Below are positions 6,964 to 10,941 of a DNA stretch of 10,941 bases, one piece after another. The notes under the pieces are model-generated. The model saw nothing but the letters and a program-made list of their open reading frames with translations. It ran no database searches and had not been told where the DNA came from. A program made the translations under genes and the position numbers. The stretch's first letter is position 1. Every line of letters starts with the position of its first letter. This DNA is from CAYWNA01 sp964459305. GTDB taxonomy: Bacteria > Planctomycetota > Planctomycetia > Pirellulales > Pirellulaceae. The stretch spans positions 1-10,941 of the forward strand of contig CAYWNA010000361.1 of assembly GCA_964459305.1 (NCBI GenBank), written 5' to 3'.

Positions 6964-8175
6964 TCATTCACCGTTCTGGTCGCCATCGGTACGCGGGGTT
7001 CTGGACTTGGGCTCGTCGCCGCGCAGGAGTCCCAAGCCTCGCTGTAGCGATGTCGGTCCGAACTTCTCTTTGATGCGATCCGTGACCTTATCCAACCGGC
7101 TTTCTCGCACATGTTCAGCCTCCGGGAATAGGCTCAACTGAGCCAATTCCCGCTTCGTCAGACTGCTCATCCCCACGCCCAACAAACGGACCCGTAGTGG
7201 CCGTGCGGGCATTCGTTCGGCCAGCATTTGAGCGACCGTTCGCCAGATCTCTTGCGTCACGTTCGTTGCCTCCGCAAGCGTCTGGGCACGCGTGACCGTG
7301 CGGAAGTCATCAAACCGCACCTTCAAGTTGACGGTTCGCCCCTTGAGACCGCGCCGGCGCATACGGCACCCCACCTGTTCGCTCAGTTCCAAGAGCCAAG
7401 CTCGCAAGACTTCCGCATCCTCGATGTCCTCGGCGAACGTCGTCTCGTGCGAAATCGATTTCGCTTCATGTTTCGCGATTACCCGGCGCTCGTCGATTCC
7501 GCGGGCGAGGTTCCACAGGTGATCGGCACCGTTGCCAAAGTGGTGCCGAAGCAACTCGATGGGCACTTGCCGTAGCCTGCCAATCGTGTGAATGCCGAGT
7601 TTTTCGAAGACGTGGCCCGTGACGCGGCCAACGCCCCAGATGCGACCAATCGGAAGCGGATCGAGGAATTGCTGTTCCTGCCCTGGTTCAACGATCACAA
7701 ATCCATCTGGTTTCTGCAAATCACTGGCGATCTTGGCCAGGAACTTGTTGGGCGCCGCGCCCACCGAGGCGACCAGCTTGAGCTGATCTCGAATGTCCTG
7801 TTTGATCCTCTGTCCAATGCCGACCGCCGATCCGAACAGCGGTTCGCTGCCAGTGACATCGAGAAAAGCTTCATCCAGAGAAAGGGGTTCCACCAGTGGC
7901 GTGTATTGCTCGAAGACCCTCCGGATCTGCTCGGAGACCTCCGCGTAGTAGCTCATTCGTGACGGCAGGAAGACAGCACGCGGGCATAGTCTTTTTGCCG
8001 TGGCGGCTGGCATGGCGCTATGGACGCCGAATTCACGCGCCACGTAGTTGGCGGCCGCGACGACGCCGCGCCCTTCAGGCGTTCCGCCCACAATGACCGG
8101 CTTGCCAACCAGTGCAGGCTGATCCCGCTCCTCGACGGAAGCATAGAAAGCGTCCATGTCGACGTGCAGAATCAT
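6964..8175 (-). CDS. dinB: DNA polymerase IV (Y-family translesion polymerase)
   Basis: A 403-residue cytoplasmic Y-family polymerase that copies past damaged template bases. The start at 8175 gives the canonical N-terminus MILHVDMDAFYASVE; the upstream open extension to 8292 does not resemble the family. The Shine-Dalgarno here is weak (GGCTGG). Metal-binding residues are D6 (in DMDAFY) and the D101-E102 pair of SLDEAFLDVT. The steric-gate position appears to be Y11. The palm/fingers span about 1-165, including SVGAAPNKFLAKIASDLQKP (137-156). Helix-hairpin-helix thumb motifs follow (IWGVG at 179-183). The little-finger domain occupies about 238-345, and QLSLF at 346-350 matches the beta-clamp binding consensus. 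A charged tail of about 50 residues follows. The gene ends 105 bp before the HzsA-related start on the same strand. No clear LexA-type operator was identified upstream. The identification is very secure. Confidence 0.96.
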   Translation of the reverse strand: MILHVDMDAFYASVEERDQPALVGKPVIVGGTPEGRGVVAAANYVAREFGVHSAMPAATAKRLCPRAVFLPSRMSYYAEVSEQIRRVFEQYTPLVEPLSLDEAFLDVTGSEPLFGSAVGIGQRIKQDIRDQLKLVASVGAAPNKFLAKIASDLQKPDGFVIVEPGQEQQFLDPLPIGRIWGVGRVTGHVFEKLGIHTIGRLRQVPIELLRHHFGNGADHLWNLARGIDERRVIAKHEAKSISHETTFAEDIEDAEVLRAWLLELSEQVGCRMRRRGLKGRTVNLKVRFDDFRTVTRAQTLAEATNVTQEIWRTVAQMLAERMPARPLRVRLLGVGMSSLTKRELAQLSLFPEAEHVRESRLDKVTDRIKEKFGPTSLQRGLGLLRGDEPKSRTPRTDGDQNGE

Positions 8176-8558
8176 TGGCCAGCCCGTGACGCCGATGCGT
8201 GTTTGCGCGAATCCGATGCGAAGGTCGTGCCAGTCTACTCGGTTGTCCTCTCGGGTTGAACCGCACTCGGGCGACGGGGCCAAGGCAGACAATACCCGAT
8301 ACCGGGCGCGCGCGAATCAGCGCGCCAATCAGCACAGTTCTGGCCTCCCACGCGCGCAACAACCTCTCGTTGCAGTTGCCGAAACCGCGCCAAATCGGCG
8401 ACAGCATCGGAGACATAGGTTGCCCACAGCACTCTAGAGGGAGAAAAAGCCCGCCTCGGCCAGTTTGGAACAGGATGTGCACCGGGAAGACCTTGCGCGG
8501 GATCACACTTGCCTTCAACGTTCGAGGGAGTTTTCAACTCGGAAAGGGGGTGAGGACG
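8176..8558. other. Divergent intergenic region between dinB and the 85-residue gene
   Basis: A 383-bp gap that should carry promoters in both directions. Open frames cross it but none has family features; the longest plus-strand frame only extends the 85-residue gene back into dinB. One short perfect dyad is visible at 8305-8326 (GGCGCGC, 8-nt loop, GCGCGCC) within a very GC-rich stretch. I could not pick out a credible -35/-10 pair or an SOS-box palindrome. Confidence 0.55.
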
Positions 8559-8816
8559 ATGAGTCGGGCACGCAAGCGGATCGGAAGGGGATACAAGCCC
8601 TACCAGCCGAGTCCTACAGACATTCGTCGGGCGTGTGAGCGCATCCAGGCCACGTGGTCGAATCGGGAACGAGAGAAACGAGCTGGCCGGCTGCCCATCG
8701 TTTCTTCGTGGGTCCCACCGAGCGTGGATTGGACCGATCTGACTGAAGCTGCTAACGAAGATCTGAGGAATTCGCATTTGTTTGCCGCCGTTTCCCGCAG
8801 TGCCTGGGAAGGCTAG
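8559..8816 (+). CDS. Short basic hypothetical protein
   Basis: An 85-residue protein with no recognised catalytic motif. The first 12 residues are strongly basic (MSRARKRIGRGY). A likely helix follows (PSPTDIRRACERIQATWSN, about 17-35), then a basic stretch (EREKRAG) and a more acidic tail (DWTDLTEAANEDL, about 57-69). It has no signal peptide or membrane segment, so it is probably cytoplasmic and could bind nucleic acid. The frame is open 120 codons further upstream, but ATG at 8559 is preferred because GGGGG lies 8 nt upstream in a purine-rich stretch and because the longer frame would run into dinB. It converges on ung, with only 5 bp between the stops. Short planctomycete proteins with a similar IRRxCxxIQxxWS-type helix are familiar to me, but I cannot confirm a family from sequence alone. 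It is a real gene with moderate confidence. Confidence 0.62.
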   Translation: MSRARKRIGRGYKPYQPSPTDIRRACERIQATWSNREREKRAGRLPIVSSWVPPSVDWTDLTEAANEDLRNSHLFAAVSRSAWEG

Positions 8817-8821
8817 GTGTT

Positions 8822-9511
8822 CTAGCCGAGCGACGCGCGGTCGGGAATCTGCCAATCGATCGTTGGCCGACCGCGTTCGAGGAAGACCCGGTTGATCGCG
8901 GTAAAGGGTTTGCTGCCAAAGAAGCCTCGGCTGGCTGACAACGGCGATGGGTGCGCCGCCGCCACGATGGCGTGTCGCTGTGAGTCGATCAGGCGAGTCA
9001 TTTTCTGAGCGGGCTTGCCCCAGAGAACAAACACAACCGGGTCCGTCTTTTCGTTGACCTTTCGGATCACTGCGTCTGTGAATGTCTCCCAGCCTTTACC
9101 GCGATGTGAATGAGCTTGATGAGCGCGCACGGTGAGGACGACATTCAGCATCAGCACGCCCTGTCGCGCCCAAGGGATGAGACATCCGTGGTCGGGAATA
9201 TCGCAGCCGATATCGGCGTGCATCTCCTTGAAGATGTTCGCAAGTGATGGTGGCGATTTCACATCCGGACGAACCGAAAAACACAATCCGTGGGCTTGGC
9301 CTTCGTCGTGGTAGGGATCTTGCCCTAACAACAGAACTCGGACTCTCTCGAACGGGGTAAGCGCGAAGGCAGTAAAAACGTCTTCGGCTGGCGGGTAGAC
9401 CGTATGCCGTTTGCGATCCGACTGCAAAAAGTCGCGAAGTTCGCAGAAATACGGTTTCGACAGTTCGCCTTTCAATACCCGATGCCACGACGGAGGCAGT
9501 TTCGATTTCAT
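8822..9511 (-). CDS. ung: Uracil-DNA glycosylase (family 1)
   Basis: A 229-residue cytoplasmic enzyme that removes uracil from DNA, the first step of base excision repair after cytosine deamination or dUTP incorporation. All family-1 signature elements are present: the water-activating loop GQDPYH (63-68, catalytic D65, with Y66 shielding against thymine), the uracil-stacking F78 in GLCFSV, the uracil-reading N123 in LMLNVVLTV, and the HPSPLSA loop (187-193) with H187 and the DNA-intercalating leucine, followed by FFGSKPF. Length matches the family (about 225 residues). AGGAG lies about 5 nt before the ATG. It is preceded on the same strand by the PH-like membrane protein gene (88-bp gap) and meets the plus-strand 85-residue gene tail to tail. 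The identification is very secure. Confidence 0.97.
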   Translation of the reverse strand: MKSKLPPSWHRVLKGELSKPYFCELRDFLQSDRKRHTVYPPAEDVFTAFALTPFERVRVLLLGQDPYHDEGQAHGLCFSVRPDVKSPPSLANIFKEMHADIGCDIPDHGCLIPWARQGVLMLNVVLTVRAHQAHSHRGKGWETFTDAVIRKVNEKTDPVVFVLWGKPAQKMTRLIDSQRHAIVAAAHPSPLSASRGFFGSKPFTAINRVFLERGRPTIDWQIPDRASLG

Positions 9512-9544
9512 GACACTCCTGCTTGGGGTCGACGGGCATAAGCT

Positions 9545-9568
9545 CCGATCGGGCAGTCGAGCGATCGG
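9545..9568. repeat. Short dyad between the PH-like gene and ung
   Basis: A perfect 7-bp inverted repeat (CCGATCG and CGATCGG) with a 10-nt loop, 34 bp upstream of the ung start. No T run follows in the minus direction, so it does not look like a terminator. It could be an operator-type dyad, or chance in GC-rich DNA. Confidence 0.35.
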
Positions 9569-9599
9569 CGGCAGTGCAATATCATGCGTGAATTCGGTT

Positions 9600-10097
9600 T
9601 CAACCCGTGTCGCCGGAACGATCTGATTCCGAATGGGCTCCCTCCGCGGGCTGTTGATCGCCTGTCTTTTCTCGCAGGAAAGCCACTAGGTTTTCGACAT
9701 CGTCCGAACCAACGCGGACAATGCGGCCTTGCACGGTCAGCTTCGCACAGTCGAGGCCCCACAGATTGTAGGTGAATCCTCTTCCCGGAATCCAATGAAT
9801 GCCCCAACCGTCGATGACCGACGAACGTCCCGCTTCGACCGAAGTGATGTCTGAATACCGAATGAGCTTCCGAAACACAGGCAGGGGCCCGAAACGCAGC
9901 GCCAACCGCTCGCCTTCGTCACGCACGGTCAAACGTTGAAACATCATCGCCACCAAGATCAGCGTTGCGGCCACGCCAAGCGTGATCAACACGATTGCCG
10001 GTCGATCGCGACCCGCCCAAGCCAAAACCATCAGGGCAACGATGACGGGATAGAAAATGTAGTGCAAAGGAGCTCTTTGTGTGTGTTCGTACGCCAT
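9600..10097 (-). CDS. Two-helix membrane protein with PH-like domain
   Basis: A 165-residue protein of unknown role. Two transmembrane helices are visible at about residues 12-28 and 33-53, separated by a short charged turn (GRDRP), so both ends probably face the cytoplasm. Residues about 55-145 resemble the small bacterial PH-like domain found in membrane proteins of the YdbT/DUF type: VRDEGERLALRFG (58-70), the strand IRYSDITSVEAG (79-90), GWGIHW (97-102), and VQGRIVRVGSDDVENLVAFL (122-141), which has the usual ending of a strand plus a C-terminal helix. A hydrophilic tail of about 20 residues follows. GAGG lies 7 nt before the ATG. It is 88 bp upstream of ung on the same strand and may be co-transcribed with it, though nothing suggests a functional link. 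The gene is secure; the PH-like fold is an inference from pattern. Confidence 0.78.
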   Translation of the reverse strand: MAYEHTQRAPLHYIFYPVIVALMVLAWAGRDRPAIVLITLGVAATLILVAMMFQRLTVRDEGERLALRFGPLPVFRKLIRYSDITSVEAGRSSVIDGWGIHWIPGRGFTYNLWGLDCAKLTVQGRIVRVGSDDVENLVAFLREKTGDQQPAEGAHSESDRSGDTG

Positions 10098-10496
10098 GGT
10101 TCGGCCTCGCGATTCGTGCCATCGGCATCATTCTGTAGCGCCAGTCATGGAGTCCATTGTACTCTACCGGCTTTTGCTATTGTGCACCAGAAGCACGCTA
10201 ATTTGTCACGCTCTCCGCACCTGAGGGAAAGATGCAATACTGGCCATCGATGAAGCCGAAGACGGTCGAAACCAGTTCTGTCGCCGCAATAACGAGGTTC
10301 CGGGCGAATACGAGCTAGTGATCAACTCAGCTAGACTCTCCGTCGGCGCAGCCGTCGAATCGCCCGTCGATGCAGTTCGGCGGGCAAAGCGAGGCGGCAC
10401 CTGCGCCGAAAGCAGCCCGAAAAAAGCTGGGCTAGTGGGTGATAAGCGAACGTCCTCCTGCTATTCTGAGTGCACCTTCGAGCAACAGCACGTAGA

Positions 10497-10512
10497 TCAG
10501 GGTTTGCCCTGA
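10497..10512 (+). promoter_or_regulatory. Perfect small stem-loop upstream of the isomerase-like gene
   Basis: TCAGGG and CCCTGA form a perfect 6-bp stem around the TTTG loop, ending 36 nt before the preferred start at 10549. No T run follows it. It would lie in the 5' leader if transcription starts upstream, or could be an operator. A role is not demonstrated. Confidence 0.35.
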
Positions 10513-10535
10513 GAAGAACACCATTGCAGCCAGAT

Positions 10536-10540
10536 GGAGA
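10536..10540 (+). promoter_or_regulatory. Ribosome binding site favouring the 10549 start
   Basis: GGAGA lies 8 nt before the ATG at 10549. It overlaps an alternative ATG at 10534, which has no purine-rich site at the right distance upstream. Other starts in this window also use GAGG or GGAG-type sites, so the downstream ATG is preferred. The difference is only five residues. Confidence 0.55.
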
Positions 10541-10548
10541 ACGTATCG

Positions 10549-10941
10549 ATGATCTCGCAACACGCAACGACACGAAGAGACTTCCTGACACGGACACTGG
10601 GCGCTACCGCCGCGGGGCTAGTGGTTCCGCAAATACTGAGTCGTGGCGCTCACGCGGCGCCCAATTCTGATGACGGTGGGTATCAAATCGGCATTTACAC
10701 ACGGCCGTGGGACAAATTCGACTATCGCGTGGCCTTGGACGCGATTGCCGAAGCGGGTTTCAAGCACGCGGGATTGATGACGACCACCATGCCGTCAGGC
10801 CGGTTGGTGATAACGAGGGAAACGACTACCGAGGAAGCTGCGGCGGTCGGCGAGGAGGTGAAGAAGCGAGGTCTGGATATCCCGTCGGTCTACGGCGGTG
10901 GCATTCGGGTCAACCGGACCGTGGACGAGGGCGTCGCCGAC
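10549..10941 (+). CDS. Tat-exported sugar phosphate isomerase/epimerase-like protein (5' part)
   Basis: The first 131 codons of a gene that runs off the window. Residues 1-37 form a twin-arginine signal: TRRDFL at 8-13, a hydrophobic stretch (LGATAAGLVVPQIL, 17-30) and a likely cleavage site around AHAA (34-37). The mature part starts with a beta-strand and helix typical of xylose isomerase-like TIM barrels: IGIYTRPWDKFDY, then ALDAIAEAGFKHAGL, and later EEVKKRGLDIPSVYGGG (strand two after the first alpha helices). This superfamily isomerises or epimerises sugars and inositol derivatives or opens related rings, using a metal ion at the barrel mouth. The metal ligands lie beyond the window. 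The alternative start at 10534 adds five residues. Exported members with Tat signals are numerous in planctomycetes. Superfamily assignment is good; the exact substrate is unknown. Confidence 0.85.
   Translation, partial: MISQHATTRRDFLTRTLGATAAGLVVPQILSRGAHAAPNSDDGGYQIGIYTRPWDKFDYRVALDAIAEAGFKHAGLMTTTMPSGRLVITRETTTEEAAAVGEEVKKRGLDIPSVYGGGIRVNRTVDEGVAD

Larger units (their letters stand above)
10098..10548. other. Divergent intergenic region
   Basis: A 451-bp gap between the PH-like gene (minus) and the isomerase-like gene (plus). No tRNA or other RNA gene was recognised. Short open frames cross it without family features or good starts. The only structures noted are a perfect hairpin at 10497-10512 (listed separately), an AGCCC...GGGCT repeat around 10411-10432 with an A-rich loop, and CCGTCG repeated three times around 10339-10376. 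Confidence 0.55.

Noticed and set aside
8176..8292. 39-codon N-terminal extension of dinB
   Set aside because: Y-family polymerases begin almost directly with the hVDMDxFY motif, and the extension has no similarity to the family.
8305..8326. GC-rich 7-bp dyad as a terminator or LexA site
   Set aside because: There is no T run, no LexA-like sequence, and dyads of G and C are expected by chance in such a stretch.
8199..8558. Upstream extension of the 85-residue gene to 205 codons
   Set aside because: It has no ribosome binding site at its start, runs antisense through the dinB upstream region, and its composition differs from the downstream part.
8235..8855. Minus-strand open frame of 206 codons
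   Set aside because: It overlaps the 85-residue gene antisense, runs into the dinB upstream region and covers the ung C-terminus. No domain or signal was seen.

Overview
The window looks like chromosomal DNA from a planctomycete, probably from the Pirellulales or a close relative. This rests on gene content alone: a large HzsA-related multihaem protein, a PQQ-like beta-propeller protein opening with a WPQFRGP motif after its signal peptide, a Tat-exported sugar isomerase/epimerase-like protein, and a short basic hypothetical protein of a kind common in these genomes. Most starts have a recognisable Shine-Dalgarno sequence (GAGG, GGAG or AGGAG) about 4-9 nt upstream, which helped in choosing starts.

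Layout. The left two thirds is a minus-strand run of exported or membrane genes. In transcription order, right to left, these are: the HzsA-related protein with a discoidin-like N-terminus, a beta-propeller and three CxxCH motifs (6858 to 3874); the PQQ-like propeller protein (3566 to 2346); a small periplasmic protein with LTxxQ-like motifs (2019 to 1573); and an OFA-type major facilitator transporter (1347 to 85). The gaps between them are 225-326 bp, so these are more likely neighbouring transcription units than one tight operon. Two of the gaps contain long palindromes: a 68-bp element at 1433-1500 with 24-nt arms, and a 58-bp imperfect palindrome at 3713-3770 that could terminate the HzsA-related transcript.

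The right third holds DNA repair genes: dinB (DNA polymerase IV, minus strand, with a QLSLF clamp-binding motif) and ung (uracil-DNA glycosylase, minus strand). Between them lies an 85-residue hypothetical gene on the plus strand that ends 5 bp from the ung stop. Upstream of ung is a small two-helix membrane protein with a PH-like cytoplasmic domain. After a 451-bp divergent gap, the window ends inside a plus-strand gene for a Tat-exported TIM-barrel protein of the sugar phosphate isomerase/epimerase superfamily.

Functionally, the left block suggests envelope processes: a periplasmic or lipid-anchored multihaem protein, a second propeller protein and a carboxylate-type transporter. No substrate can be assigned. 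The right block is housekeeping DNA maintenance. I saw no rRNA, tRNA, CRISPR array, transposase or prophage gene. The most notable items are the three-haem HzsA-related protein and the two intergenic palindromes.
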